Shown here: positions 52,899-62,647 of the stretch, in pieces
Layout of the letters: every line of letters starts with the position of its first letter
Position numbering within the stretch: position 1 is the stretch's first letter
Origin: Desulforapulum autotrophicum HRM2
GTDB taxonomy: Bacteria > Desulfobacterota > Desulfobacteria > Desulfobacterales > Desulfobacteraceae
Length of the DNA stretch: 64,000 nt
Assembly: GCF_000020365.1 (NCBI RefSeq)
Contig: NC_012108.1
Location: 1,116,001-1,180,000, forward strand
Direction: 5' to 3'
Made by a program: the position numbers and the translations under genes
Notes under the pieces: generated by a model
What the model saw: the letters and a program-made list of their open reading frames with translations, nothing else
What the model was told of the DNA's origin: nothing
Database searches by the model: none

Positions 52899-53813
52899 AT
52901 GATTATCCTGAATGCCATATTTCCCCTGTTCTGCCTGCTCGCCCTTGGCGGTATGCTCAGACATTTTAAGATCACCAATGGGCAATTTCTCGCAACCTCT
53001 GATCGGCTGGTTTATTATATCTTTTTTCCGGTCATGCTCTTCTGGAAGATCGGCGGTGCAACAACGGATGGCGGTGCTGGTTTTAATCTATGCGCTGCCG
53101 CAATCCTCTCCGTGATTGTGGTGTATCTACTGAGCCTTGGTGCAATCCGTGTGTTCAACGTTCCAAGTTTCCAGGCCGGTTCTTTTTCCCAGGCCTGTTA
53201 TCGGTTTAATACCTACATCGGGATGGCCGTTGTCATGACCACCCTTGGGGAAACCGGGGTCCGGTATTTTGGCATCCTTATCGGGTTTGCCATCCCATTT
53301 ATCAATGTGCTGGCCGTTTCCACATTGATCTGGTATTCGGGAAAAAAAGGCACCCCCCGGGAAAACGCAAGTTATCTCTTGCGGGCATTGATCTCCAATC
53401 CCCTGATCATTGGGTGTGCTGCCGGGCTTTTGTTCTCTAAATTTGAGTTCAGCTTTCCGGTCTTTCTTGACAATACCTTTCGAATGATGACATCCGTGAC
53501 CCTGCCACTTGCCCTTTTGTCCATCGGGGGGGGATTAAGCGTGGCCTCACTCAAGCTGAACACCGTAAATTCCATGATTGCAGCCCTATTGAAAACAGCC
53601 ATTCTGCCCATAGTGGGGTTTTTCTTGCTAAAGCTGTTCGCTGTTTCAGGGGTTCCATTCAAGGCGGGCATTATTTTTTTTGCCCTGCCGACATCCACGG
53701 CCATTTATGTGTTGTCGGCACAGTTGAACAGCGATACTGAGCTTGCATCTGCCGCTATCATGGTGTCAACGGTTGTCTCGTTTATCCCCCTGTCTATTGT
53801 TTTGTTGCTTTAA
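52899..53813 (+). CDS. AEC-family transporter
   Basis: The 304-residue membrane protein has ten hydrophobic segments arranged as in the auxin efflux carrier/MdcF family, with two five-TM repeats (MIILNAIFPLFCLLALGGML at the start; SVTLPLALLSIGGGLSV in the second half). Members export or import malonate, malate or other organic acids. Direction and substrate are not indicated. Confidence 0.85.
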   Translation: MIILNAIFPLFCLLALGGMLRHFKITNGQFLATSDRLVYYIFFPVMLFWKIGGATTDGGAGFNLCAAAILSVIVVYLLSLGAIRVFNVPSFQAGSFSQACYRFNTYIGMAVVMTTLGETGVRYFGILIGFAIPFINVLAVSTLIWYSGKKGTPRENASYLLRALISNPLIIGCAAGLLFSKFEFSFPVFLDNTFRMMTSVTLPLALLSIGGGLSVASLKLNTVNSMIAALLKTAILPIVGFFLLKLFAVSGVPFKAGIIFFALPTSTAIYVLSAQLNSDTELASAAIMVSTVVSFIPLSIVLLL

Positions 53814-53891
53814 ACGAGAATGGAGATATGCAGGACAGGTGTTTTTTTCTTGTGTGTTTAAATCGTTAAACCCCCAGACAAGGAGCATCCC

Positions 53892-54752
53892 ATGAACAGA
53901 CATTTTTTAATTGCCGTATCCGAGGAAAAGAGTTGTCTTTTTGGTGTCAGGTTTGTTGCAAATTTTTTTTCAGAGATGCAGCATATCAATGCCACGTTTT
54001 TTTATTCTGCACCCAAACCACCGGCGGTATGGGATAACGAGCGAAGCCTTGAGGCGGATTTATTGCAAAAAGAACAAGGGCAAAAAATCATGGCCAAGGG
54101 GAAAAAGGGGCTGGAAAACGCCATCAAGGAGTGCGTCAGCCTGGGATGCCTTAAGGATAATCTGCAGATAAAGTTGCAGTCCCGGGTCTTTTCCACAGCT
54201 GCAGATATTATCAGGGAAGGAGAACGAGGGAAATATGATGCCGTTGTTCTGGGACGCAGGGGGCTTTCAATGCTTGAAGAGGCCTTTGATGACAGTGTGA
54301 GCAGGGCGGTGTTTGATCAGAAATTGTCCTTTCCCGTCTGGCTTTGCAGGGCGTCGCATCCCCAAAGGAAAAATGTGTTGCTCTATCTTGATGGTTCAGA
54401 ATCCTGCCTTCGCATGGCCGATCACGTGGGATTTATTCTCAGCCATGAAAACAGGCATCGGCTTGATATTTTAACGTGTGAAAAGAGTTCAGATATTACC
54501 CGGGCCGTTGAAAAGTGCAAATCGATGCTGCTGGACTACGGGTTTCCGGCCGATCTTGTCCGTCATAAATCCGTAATAACAGACAACGTGGCTGGGGCGA
54601 TCCTTGATGGGGTGAACGACGAACAATATGCGGCCGTTGCCCTGGGCCGATCGGGCACGAAAAGAAATCTGCTCCAGCGCCTTTTTAAAGGACCGGTCTG
54701 TTCGATTTTATTCAAGGAACTCAACGAAACAGCCCTTTGGATCTGTCATTGA
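53892..54752 (+). CDS. Universal stress protein, two UspA domains
   Basis: The 286-residue protein contains tandem Usp domains (about 1-150 and 155-286). Each ends in GRRGLSMLEEAF or GRSGTKRNLLQRLF, variants of the G-2X-G-9X-G(S/T) nucleotide motif, and a conserved hydrophobic terminal strand (VWLCRA; ALWICH). ATP-binding and stress roles are typical but not specific. The stop is 13 bp before corA, suggesting cotranscription. Confidence 0.85.
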   Translation: MNRHFLIAVSEEKSCLFGVRFVANFFSEMQHINATFFYSAPKPPAVWDNERSLEADLLQKEQGQKIMAKGKKGLENAIKECVSLGCLKDNLQIKLQSRVFSTAADIIREGERGKYDAVVLGRRGLSMLEEAFDDSVSRAVFDQKLSFPVWLCRASHPQRKNVLLYLDGSESCLRMADHVGFILSHENRHRLDILTCEKSSDITRAVEKCKSMLLDYGFPADLVRHKSVITDNVAGAILDGVNDEQYAAVALGRSGTKRNLLQRLFKGPVCSILFKELNETALWICH

Positions 54753-54765
54753 TAAAATAAAAATC

Positions 54766-55842
54766 ATGGAGCCCGTTAAAATGGAAACCGTTAACAATGT
54801 ATCTAAAAAAGCCGGTACTTCTCCCGGCACCATGGTACATATCGGTGAGCGAAAGATTGAAAAAACCCGGATCAGAATCATGGATTACGATGGGGGTCAG
54901 ATCCGGGAAAAAGAGGTTCAGGAGATTGAAGAGTGCTTTCCCTTTAAGGCTGAGCCAACCATCACCTGGATCAATATCGATGGTCTCCATGATATCGAGC
55001 TGATCGAGAAAATCGGCAGGCATTTCGATGTCCACCATCTCATTCTGGAGGATATCGTTCATACGGGGATTCGCCCGAAAATCGAACAGTTTGATTCGTT
55101 CACCTTTATTGTTTTTAAGATGCTTTATTATGTTGAAGAGACCGATGAGATCGTTGACGAGCAGTTCAGCATCATTCTGGGGCAGAATTTTGTTATTTCG
55201 TTCCAGGAACGCGAGGGAACGGTGTTTAATCCCTTGAGGGACAGAATCAGAAGTTCCAAAAACAGGATAAGGAAAAAAGGAGCCGATTACCTCACCTATG
55301 CCCTCATCGACACGGTGGTTGACAACTATTTCATCCTTCTTGAAATTCTTGGGGATAAAATTGAAGGCCTGGATGATGCGCTGTTAACCTCCATATCCAA
55401 AGAAACATTCCACGCCATCAATGAGATGAAACGAAAGCTCGTTGCCTTGAGGCGGGCCATTACACCTTTGAAGGAGTTGATCAATACCGTTGAAAAAGAG
55501 GCGTTTGATCTGGTCGATGAACGTAATATTATTTTTTTCAAGGATGTCCATGACCATACCGTTCAGATTCTGGAGACCATCGACACCTTTCGGGAGCTGA
55601 TTTCAGGGCTCCACGACATTTTTATGAACAACGTCAACAACCGGACCAACGAAATCATGAAGACTTTGACCATCACGGCAACCATCTTCATTCCCCTCAC
55701 CTTTATTGCGGGTATATATGGTATGAACTTCAAGTATATCCCGGAGCTTGAATGGCGGTGGGGCTATTTTGCCTTCTGGGCGCTCATTGTCGCCATTGTG
55801 GGGGGCATGTTTTACTATTTCAAGCGAAAAGACTGGCTCTGA
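54766..55842 (+). CDS. corA: CorA-family Mg2+/Co2+ transporter
   Basis: The 358-residue protein has the large cytoplasmic alpha/beta domain, a long helix, and two C-terminal TM segments. The signature YGMNF is at the end of the first TM, and the C-terminus is basic (FKRKDWL). The start could be ATG 54766 or 54781; neither has a strong ribosome site, and coupling to the upstream UspA gene is likely. Confidence 0.92.
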   Translation: MEPVKMETVNNVSKKAGTSPGTMVHIGERKIEKTRIRIMDYDGGQIREKEVQEIEECFPFKAEPTITWINIDGLHDIELIEKIGRHFDVHHLILEDIVHTGIRPKIEQFDSFTFIVFKMLYYVEETDEIVDEQFSIILGQNFVISFQEREGTVFNPLRDRIRSSKNRIRKKGADYLTYALIDTVVDNYFILLEILGDKIEGLDDALLTSISKETFHAINEMKRKLVALRRAITPLKELINTVEKEAFDLVDERNIIFFKDVHDHTVQILETIDTFRELISGLHDIFMNNVNNRTNEIMKTLTITATIFIPLTFIAGIYGMNFKYIPELEWRWGYFAFWALIVAIVGGMFYYFKRKDWL

Positions 55843-55873
55843 TCACTATCCCCATGATCAAAAATCATGGGCC

Positions 55874-58465
55874 TTACCCTTTTCCCGGCATTTTCTTGAC
55901 GGCTGCATCGTCCATGATTTCTTCGGCTGTTTTTTGTGCATCCACGGCCTTTGTCTTGGCCTTGGCTGCACTGCGGAAGGCCTTTTCTGCCTTTTCCTCG
56001 GCCGTTGTGAGTTCCTGTTTGAGTTCCTTGTGTTCGTCAATAATGATGGCCTTTTCAGTGCCATTCTCTAGTTCTGCAAGCTTTGCATTGAGGGCATTAA
56101 GGGCTTCCCGGGCTGCACGTGCTCGTTTTTCAGCCCGTTCAGCCTTTTTGTCGGCTGCCTCAAGGGCGTCGCTGGCGGCTGCAATCAAGGCGGTTGCCCC
56201 CTCTTCAGGCTCGGATTCCAGGTCAATATCTTCTGCTGCAAGCACCAGGGCCGTGATGGGCAGTCGGGGGAGGGAATTGACAAAAGATTTGCCCGTTGGG
56301 TCTGTCAGATGATTGGCCTTGAGGGTAAAGGGCAGAAAGACCATGGCGGCGGCCCTGGAGTTTTCCACCACAACCTCGGAGGCAAACGACGGGACAATGA
56401 CGGCCTGGGCCTCAATGCGCACATTTTCAAGAATTTTGCCCAGGGCTTTTTTCTCAGCTTCAATCCGGGTGCCGTTGCCCTTGGTCAGCACACGAATGAC
56501 AGCCCCATGCCAGGTTTTGTTCCGGGTCATCAAGTGGGCAAACAAAAGCATTAGACGGCTTGTGGCGTCATCCTGCCACCATACGTCAATGAATCGCTGT
56601 TCGGCGGGTATCTCTTGGAGTTGATCCCAGACCCGAGGGGTGACTTCCATCACCACAATATTAAACCCTGCACGAAAGAGGGTCCTGAGGTGTTGAACAA
56701 AGGCGTACTGATTCCGGCATGGAATCGTATCCCCTGGTTTGTCAAACCAGTTGAGGACAACGGTATTGGGGGTTATGGGGCCAAATCCCGTGCTCTGGAT
56801 GACGGTTTCCAGGGCCTCTGAAAATTCCGGAGCCCATACCGCCAGGGGGACCATGGGCAGATCCCTCTCCCGGATAAATCCCGTAAGTTCTTTTTGGATG
56901 ACGTTACGTTCTCTTACGGCAACCAGGCCTTCTCCCTCATGGATGTGGAGGGCCGTTGCAAACCCTGAACCCCCTTCGATCCATGATGAAAAGGTCAGCA
57001 GCATGTCACGTTTTTCTTTGCCGTGGTCCAGGATCAGCAGGCGGGGCTGCCAGTCCCGGTCATGGGACAGCTCCTTGCCTGCGGCCAGGATATGGTTTCT
57101 GGCCTGCTGCATGTGATAGGCCCGGGAACTGTCAGCCCATCTTGCAGGTTTGTCCGTTCGTTTGAGGTATTGGTGGATGGCAAACAGAACGGCAATAGCT
57201 GCTGCCCCGCTTTTGGGATCAATGGCCAGCATCACGCCTGCACAGATCAGGAACCCTGCAAGGCTCAGGTGGGGTGAGAACCATTTGAATCGGGGTCTGA
57301 AAGATGGACTTGCTGTTCTTGCTTCGAAAAAAGTAGCATAGTTGAGCAGCCCGTAGGAGATGAGAAAAAACATGGAAACCACCCGGGCAACGAGGTTCAA
57401 CTGCCCCAGGGCAATGACGGCAATGGCAATGGCCGCCGACAGCAGGATTCCCCGTCTTGGATTGTTCGTTGGGCCGCTGCCCTTTGCAAAGGGATTGAGG
57501 ACGGAGAATATGCGGTCCGCCGAAAGGGACTGGAGGATTCTGGGGGCTCCCATGAACGAGGCCATGGCCGACGACAGGGTGGCAGCGACCACACCAGCGT
57601 CTATGAGAAAACCGTATTTGGCGATGGACTTCATGGCTCCATAATTTGAGGCAAGCTGCTGGTTGGGCAGGGAGGCGGAAAAGATCAAGGTTGAGGCAAG
57701 GTAAACAAGGATGGAAACGCCCACGGCAAGAAAGGTTCCAAGGGGCAGGCTTTTTCCCGGATCTGCCAGATCCCCGGACATGCTCACTCCCTGGGTAAAA
57801 CCGGTAACGGCAGGAAAGAAAATGGCAAACAGAATCCAGAAAGGAACCGTGCTTTCCGTGTTCACCCAGTTGGCTGTCAACAGTGCCGAGTCCCAATGGG
57901 TAAACCCGCCCCAGAAGAACGATCCCAGTGCCGCTATAAGAAGGGCCATGACCACAAATTGAAATTTGGTGGCCCAGTCTGAGCCGAGCCAGGCAAAAAC
58001 AAACAGAAAGGAAACAGCGCCAAAGGCGATAAGTCGGGTGGTCATGGCTGTGGATGAAGGGACAAAGACCGCCACTGCCTCTGCAAAACCAATGCAGTAA
58101 AAGGCCACGGAAATAGACTGGGCCAGAAACAGCACAAGGCCGATTGAACCGCCAAATTCCATTCCAAGGGTTCGGGAGATCAAGTAGTAATCCCCTCCGC
58201 CCTTGACCTTGAGGTTGGTGGCAACGGCAGAGAGGCTGATGCTGGTAAGGATCGATATGGTGTTGGCAAGGACAAGGATGATCAAAGACTTGCCAATACC
58301 TGCATTCCCCACCACATATCCAAGGCGTAAAAACAGGATAATTCCCAGAATCGTAAGAACGCTGGGCGTGAAAACGCCTGCAAAGGTGCCGAGTTTACCT
58401 GTTGTTTCTTTATCAGCAATTGCCTGATCCTTACTCCCCGTACCTAGGGAAAATTCAGTAGTCAT
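55874..58465 (-). CDS. SLC12-like amino acid/cation-chloride permease with coiled-coil tail
   Basis: The 863-residue protein has a 12-TM APC-type core (about 25-435). The opening segment FAGVFTPSVLTILGIILFLR and the later GFTQGVSMSGDLADPGKSLP match bacterial cation-chloride cotransporter-like proteins. A soluble domain of about 300 residues follows. The last 110 residues (from about 750, AAASDALEAADKKAERAEKR) are Ala/Glu/Lys-rich and strongly predicted as coiled coil. Such tails are unusual in this family. Role in K+, Cl- or amino-acid transport is not resolved. Confidence 0.8.
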   Translation of the reverse strand: MTTEFSLGTGSKDQAIADKETTGKLGTFAGVFTPSVLTILGIILFLRLGYVVGNAGIGKSLIILVLANTISILTSISLSAVATNLKVKGGGDYYLISRTLGMEFGGSIGLVLFLAQSISVAFYCIGFAEAVAVFVPSSTAMTTRLIAFGAVSFLFVFAWLGSDWATKFQFVVMALLIAALGSFFWGGFTHWDSALLTANWVNTESTVPFWILFAIFFPAVTGFTQGVSMSGDLADPGKSLPLGTFLAVGVSILVYLASTLIFSASLPNQQLASNYGAMKSIAKYGFLIDAGVVAATLSSAMASFMGAPRILQSLSADRIFSVLNPFAKGSGPTNNPRRGILLSAAIAIAVIALGQLNLVARVVSMFFLISYGLLNYATFFEARTASPSFRPRFKWFSPHLSLAGFLICAGVMLAIDPKSGAAAIAVLFAIHQYLKRTDKPARWADSSRAYHMQQARNHILAAGKELSHDRDWQPRLLILDHGKEKRDMLLTFSSWIEGGSGFATALHIHEGEGLVAVRERNVIQKELTGFIRERDLPMVPLAVWAPEFSEALETVIQSTGFGPITPNTVVLNWFDKPGDTIPCRNQYAFVQHLRTLFRAGFNIVVMEVTPRVWDQLQEIPAEQRFIDVWWQDDATSRLMLLFAHLMTRNKTWHGAVIRVLTKGNGTRIEAEKKALGKILENVRIEAQAVIVPSFASEVVVENSRAAAMVFLPFTLKANHLTDPTGKSFVNSLPRLPITALVLAAEDIDLESEPEEGATALIAAASDALEAADKKAERAEKRARAAREALNALNAKLAELENGTEKAIIIDEHKELKQELTTAEEKAEKAFRSAAKAKTKAVDAQKTAEEIMDDAAVKKMPGKG

Positions 58466-58589
58466 CTGTCACCCGATTAAGTTTGGTTGCAAAGGTGGAA
58501 CTTTGTTTGTGTTTGCCACGTATCCATGGCATATTACGCACAGCTACTGTTGGGAGCAAGTATTATTTCAAAACCGGAGGTCCTAGGGA

Positions 58590-58799
58590 GTGGATCACAA
58601 ACCCTGGGACGTGGATGGCCACCCCTCCCTTAAGATGCTGGCCCTCGCTTTTCTGATCCGGGTGGGCGTAACGCTGCTTGGCGAAGGGCTTGATTTTCAT
58701 ATTCCCAAGGGCTACATCTATTTTGCCATGGCCTTTTCCATGGGGGTGGAAATGCTCAATATCCGGCTTCGATCCCGGTCGAAAAAGGACATTAGGTGA
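58590..58799 (+). pseudogene. C-terminal fragment of a TerC-family protein
   Basis: The 69-residue frame starts at a GTG after GGAGG/GGGAG. It matches the last two TM segments of TerC/YgjT proteins (KMLALAFLIRVGVTLLGEGL then HIPKGYIYFAMAFSMGVEML). The preceding five TMs with the acidic metal-binding motif are absent, and no continuation is seen upstream. It may be a truncated gene or a small two-TM protein. It overlaps the stop of the J-domain gene by 8 bp on the opposite strand. Confidence 0.6.
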
Positions 58800-59796
58800 C
58801 GGTGCCGATTAAGCGCTGGAAGGCATTGGTGAGCGCCACAAAGGCCTCGGGGGTGCCTCCCCTGTCCGGATGACTGGTCCGGGCAAGCCGTCGGTATCTT
58901 TGGGTGAGCTCTTTTTTTGTAAGCCTGTTTAGCTTGTTCCTGGAAATTCCGAAAATGGAGCAGGCCTTGTCCAGGTTGAATTTTGGCCGGGGAGGAGGAG
59001 GGCGGAAGGATCGGTGCCGGTCCATGAATTGTCGTGCAAAATCATCCAGCAGAGTGGAACCCATATATTCATTGTCATAAAAAAAGATCAGGTATCGCAC
59101 CAGATAGGGGTGAAGGGTTGATCCTGTGCCAGCAGAATCTTTGGAGAACAGGCGTTCATGGATGGCACATATCTCTTCTAAAAAATGATTGTCCACCCGT
59201 TCCTGGTCCAGGGCCTGGGGCATCTTTCTGGCCAGAATGCCGGAAAAAAATCGCTGGAGGTCAAAGGCGACAAAGAGGTAGGATTTAAGTTCCGTGTGTC
59301 CAAGGGCTGCCTCGTGGCGGATAAAGTATTGTTCGATTTCGTCCCTGCATTTTCCATGAAGGTCCCCCATGATCGCTGCCGGCATTGTGGCAACCGGACC
59401 CTGGTCCATGGTGCCGAACTTGAGGTAGTGGAGCCTTCTTTTGTCAAAGGAGGAAAGCGATTGGTGGAGGGTGTTTGCCTCTTGGGGGGTCAACCGGGCG
59501 GTCGTTTGGGATCGGTTGAGAAAAACCTCCACTGCCCGGTAAATTTCCGGATCAAGGAACGGCAGAAACAGATCTTCAAGATGGTCCGCATCCACGTCAA
59601 TGTCTAATGCTTCCAACTGGTCCAACAGGGTCTCTGCCATATAAAAGGCGTTGCCTCCCGGGTATTCAATGAATTTTGACGGGTCACAGCCCAGGTCTGC
59701 AAGGTCTTTAAAGGTGAGTGTCCCGTTGTTTTGGCAGCAGGTCTGGCGAAGGGTGTACCGGGGTCGTCCCTGGTGGATGAATTTTGCGATATACAT
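58792..59796 (-). CDS. J-domain protein with C-terminal DnaJ domain
   Basis: The 334-residue protein has a J domain only at its C-terminus (about 270-334) with the HPD motif (SHPDRGGTPEAF at 309-311), preceded by FNLDKACSIFGISRNKLNRL. The N-terminal 260 residues have no recognisable domain; they include a segment rich in basic and aromatic residues (QTARLTPQEANTLHQSLSSF). The domain should recruit Hsp70 (DnaK) to the partner recognised by the N-terminal region. No dnaK or grpE is nearby. Confidence 0.8.
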   Translation of the reverse strand: MYIAKFIHQGRPRYTLRQTCCQNNGTLTFKDLADLGCDPSKFIEYPGGNAFYMAETLLDQLEALDIDVDADHLEDLFLPFLDPEIYRAVEVFLNRSQTTARLTPQEANTLHQSLSSFDKRRLHYLKFGTMDQGPVATMPAAIMGDLHGKCRDEIEQYFIRHEAALGHTELKSYLFVAFDLQRFFSGILARKMPQALDQERVDNHFLEEICAIHERLFSKDSAGTGSTLHPYLVRYLIFFYDNEYMGSTLLDDFARQFMDRHRSFRPPPPRPKFNLDKACSIFGISRNKLNRLTKKELTQRYRRLARTSHPDRGGTPEAFVALTNAFQRLIGTVT

Positions 59797-60022
59797 GTTC
59801 GTCCCCCTTTAATCATGGGTATAATACCTTCAAGGATACAGGAAAAACCACTGGGAGGAAAGAACAATGCTGGGTCAGTCGAATTCCTCCCGGGTAAAAT
59901 TTTCATTGGCCAAAAGGATGATCAAGGCCTGACCTTGACAAACGGCCTGACAAATAGTTCGATTAATCCATAAAAGAATGGTATTCTTTAGCGTTCTTTT
60001 AAATTCAAAACAGGAGGATATT

Positions 60023-60622
60023 ATGGCTAAGTTTACAATTGGTGGTAACCCGGCAAATACGTCAGGGGATTTACCCCAAGTTGGAGAAAAAGCACCTGAA
60101 TTTCTGCTTACCAAAACAGATTTGACGGACATTTCGCTAAAGGATGTGGCGGGAAAAAAGGTGGTGCTGAACATTTTTCCAAGCGTGGATACGCCGGTGT
60201 GCTCTGCGTCGGTCCGGCGTTTTAACAGTGAAATCAACAACTATGCAAACGCCGTTGTCCTCTGTGTCTCCCTTGATCTGCCGTTTGCCCATTCCCGGTT
60301 CTGCGAAACCGAAGGGTTGAAGAATGTCATCCCGGTAACAGAACTCAGGAACAGGGATTTTGGCCGGGCCTACGGCCTTAGAATTGTTGACGGTCCCCTG
60401 GCTGGACTTCTGGCAAGGGGGGTTGTGGTGATGGATGAACAAGGAACGGTGATTTTTTCAAAGCTTGTGCCGGAGCTTAAAACCGAACCGGACTATGAAC
60501 CGGTGCTGACGGTCCTTGGAAAAAGAGTCTCGGCTGAAAATGTATGTACCCAAACCTCCACGGCAGAACATTCAAGGCTCAACGAGAACGATGAACCCTG
60601 TGATGACGGAAGGGCTGGATGA
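60023..60622 (+). CDS. tpx: Thiol peroxidase
   Basis: The 199-residue protein is a Tpx-class peroxiredoxin. Peroxidatic Cys60 is in FPSVDTPVC and resolving Cys94 in SRFCETEG, equivalent to the E. coli pair. AGGAGG precedes the ATG at 60023. It has about 30 extra residues after the normal end (VSAENVCTQTSTAEHSRLNE and so on), including two further cysteines. It reduces H2O2 and alkyl hydroperoxides with thioredoxin. The end overlaps fumC by 4 bp, so expression is coupled. Confidence 0.92.
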   Translation: MAKFTIGGNPANTSGDLPQVGEKAPEFLLTKTDLTDISLKDVAGKKVVLNIFPSVDTPVCSASVRRFNSEINNYANAVVLCVSLDLPFAHSRFCETEGLKNVIPVTELRNRDFGRAYGLRIVDGPLAGLLARGVVVMDEQGTVIFSKLVPELKTEPDYEPVLTVLGKRVSAENVCTQTSTAEHSRLNENDEPCDDGRAG

Positions 60623-61968
60623 AATATCGAAGGGAACAAGATGCCATGGGCATGGTTGAGGTGCCCATGGATGCCTATTACGGGGCAAGCACCCAGCGGG
60701 CCGTTGATAATTTTAAGGTCAGCGGCATGGTGTTTCAACCGGTGTTCATCCGCATGCTCGCCCTGGTGAAGAAGCATGGTGCTCGTGTCAATGTCCGTCT
60801 GGGTTTGCTGGATGAGACCCTCTCAACGGCCATTGTTTCAGCCTGCCAGGAGGTGATTGACGGCAAGTTTGCGGACCAGTTTGTGGTGGATGTCTTTCAG
60901 ACGGGTTCCGGAACCTCCACCAACATGAACATGAACGAGGTGATTGCCACCCGGGCAAATGAGATCCTCACGGGTGAAAAACAAGGGAAAAAACCGGTTC
61001 ATCCAAACGATCATGTGAATCTTGGGCAGTCGAGCAACGATGTGATACCCACCATGATCCACATGGCGGCCCTGGTCGAGATCAATACGGCCCTGATTCC
61101 TGCCCTTGAATTGCTGTTAAAGGTGCTCTCAGAAAAGAGCAGCGCTTTTTCAGCGGTAAAAAAGATCGGAAGGACACATCTCCAGGACGCCGTTCCCATG
61201 ACCCTGGGCCAGGCGTTCTCAGGATATGCAAAGCAGGTTGAACTTGGCATTGCAAGGATCCGGACGGCAGGGAAAAACCTTTGTGCCCTTGCCCTTGGCG
61301 GCACTGCCGTTGGTACGGGTGTCAACACCCATGAACGTTTTGCCCGGGAGGTCATCCAGGCGATATCCCATGAAACCGGATTCACCTTCCATGAGGCAGA
61401 GAATCATTTTGAGGCCCAGGGTGCCCAGGACGCAGCCCTGGAAGTGAGTGGCACTCTGAAAACCATTGCAGTGGGCCTGTTGAAAATAGCCAACGATATT
61501 AGATGGCTGGGGTCCGGTCCCAGGGCAGGTCTTGGAGAGATAACCCTTCCTGCGCTCCAGCCAGGGTCATCGATTATGCCGGGCAAGGTCAATCCCGTGA
61601 TCCCAGAGGCCGTCATTCAGGTGGCGGCCCAGGTTGTGGGGAACGACACCACCATCACCATTGGCGCCCAGACGGCCCATCTTGAACTCAACACCATGCT
61701 GCCGGTCATTGGGTATAACCTGTTGCAGTCCATCGGGCTGCTCTCGTCGGCAGCGGCTGTTTTTGCTGAAAAATGTATCCAGGGAATTTTGCCTAATCTT
61801 GAAACATGCCGGGCTAACATCGAAAAAAGCCTTGCCATGGCCACCTACCTGGTTCCCCATGTGGGCTATGACAGGGCCTCAGCCATTGCAAAAAAGGCCC
61901 ATGAAACAGGACAAACGGTAAGAGAAATTCTTGTTCAGGAAAATTTACCTGAATCATTTCTGCCCTGA
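60619..61968 (+). CDS. fumC: Class II fumarate hydratase
   Basis: The 449-residue protein has the fumarase/aspartase signature GSSIMPGKVNP, QTGSGTSTNMNMNEV, the catalytic GRTHLQDAVPMTLGQ, and the KxxxN in the C-terminal region. FumC converts fumarate and malate. The class II enzyme lacks the iron-sulfur cluster of FumA. ATGA overlap with tpx ties an oxygen-resistant fumarase with a peroxidase, a logical pair for an anaerobe under oxidative stress. Aspartate ammonia-lyase is a weaker alternative. Confidence 0.9.
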   Translation: MKYRREQDAMGMVEVPMDAYYGASTQRAVDNFKVSGMVFQPVFIRMLALVKKHGARVNVRLGLLDETLSTAIVSACQEVIDGKFADQFVVDVFQTGSGTSTNMNMNEVIATRANEILTGEKQGKKPVHPNDHVNLGQSSNDVIPTMIHMAALVEINTALIPALELLLKVLSEKSSAFSAVKKIGRTHLQDAVPMTLGQAFSGYAKQVELGIARIRTAGKNLCALALGGTAVGTGVNTHERFAREVIQAISHETGFTFHEAENHFEAQGAQDAALEVSGTLKTIAVGLLKIANDIRWLGSGPRAGLGEITLPALQPGSSIMPGKVNPVIPEAVIQVAAQVVGNDTTITIGAQTAHLELNTMLPVIGYNLLQSIGLLSSAAAVFAEKCIQGILPNLETCRANIEKSLAMATYLVPHVGYDRASAIAKKAHETGQTVREILVQENLPESFLP

Positions 61969-61998
61969 AACCTAACCATTAAACGAAGGAAACCTGAT

Positions 61999-62634
61999 AT
62001 GGAATTTCATGAGGTAATGAAACAGCGGCGGTCGGTCAATTTCTTTGATCCCAAAAAAGAGGTGTCTGAGGCGCTGTTAAAAGAGGTGATCGAAACCGCA
62101 GCTATGACACCCTCGGGGTTTAACCTCCAGCCCTGGAGCCTTGTGGCGTTGAGAAAATTCGGGGAAAAAGAACGGCTCAAAAAACTTGCCTGGAACCAGC
62201 CAAAGGTAACTGAAGCTCCCGTGGTTCTGATTGTGCTGGCCGATCGGGACGCCTGGAAAGAGGGCCATCCCATTGTTGAACAAAATTTCAGTGAGATGGT
62301 GAAATCAGGGGCCATGAAGGAGGAACAGCGTCAGTGGTTTGCCGATGCCCGTACCTCCCTTTACGGCGAAACACCTGAAAAACAGCAGGCATTTGCCTGC
62401 AAAAATACGGGGTTCTTTGCCATGTCGTTGATGCTTGCCGCCAAAGATCTGGGGCTTGAAACCCACCCCATGGACGGGTTTGACCATGACGGTGTGAGAA
62501 AGGCATTTAATATTCCGGATAATTTCTGGATTCCCCTGCTCCTGGCCGTGGGGTATGTGGGGGATGATTTTAAAATGGCACCGCCAAAATGGAGACGGCG
62601 GGCCGAGGATATCCTGGTGACCTTTGAATCATGA
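61999..62634 (+). CDS. Nitroreductase-family protein
   Basis: The 211-residue FMN-dependent protein begins MEFHEVMKQRRSVNFFDPKK, with the FMN-binding RRSVN (about 10-14), and has TPSGFNLQPWSLVAL and NTGFFAMSLMLAAKDLGLET. It is of the NfsB/NfnB type. It follows fumC by 30 bp, so is perhaps in the tpx-fumC transcript and serves in redox stress. Substrate unknown. Confidence 0.88.
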   Translation: MEFHEVMKQRRSVNFFDPKKEVSEALLKEVIETAAMTPSGFNLQPWSLVALRKFGEKERLKKLAWNQPKVTEAPVVLIVLADRDAWKEGHPIVEQNFSEMVKSGAMKEEQRQWFADARTSLYGETPEKQQAFACKNTGFFAMSLMLAAKDLGLETHPMDGFDHDGVRKAFNIPDNFWIPLLLAVGYVGDDFKMAPPKWRRRAEDILVTFES

Positions 62635-62647
62635 TAGGGACAAGACC

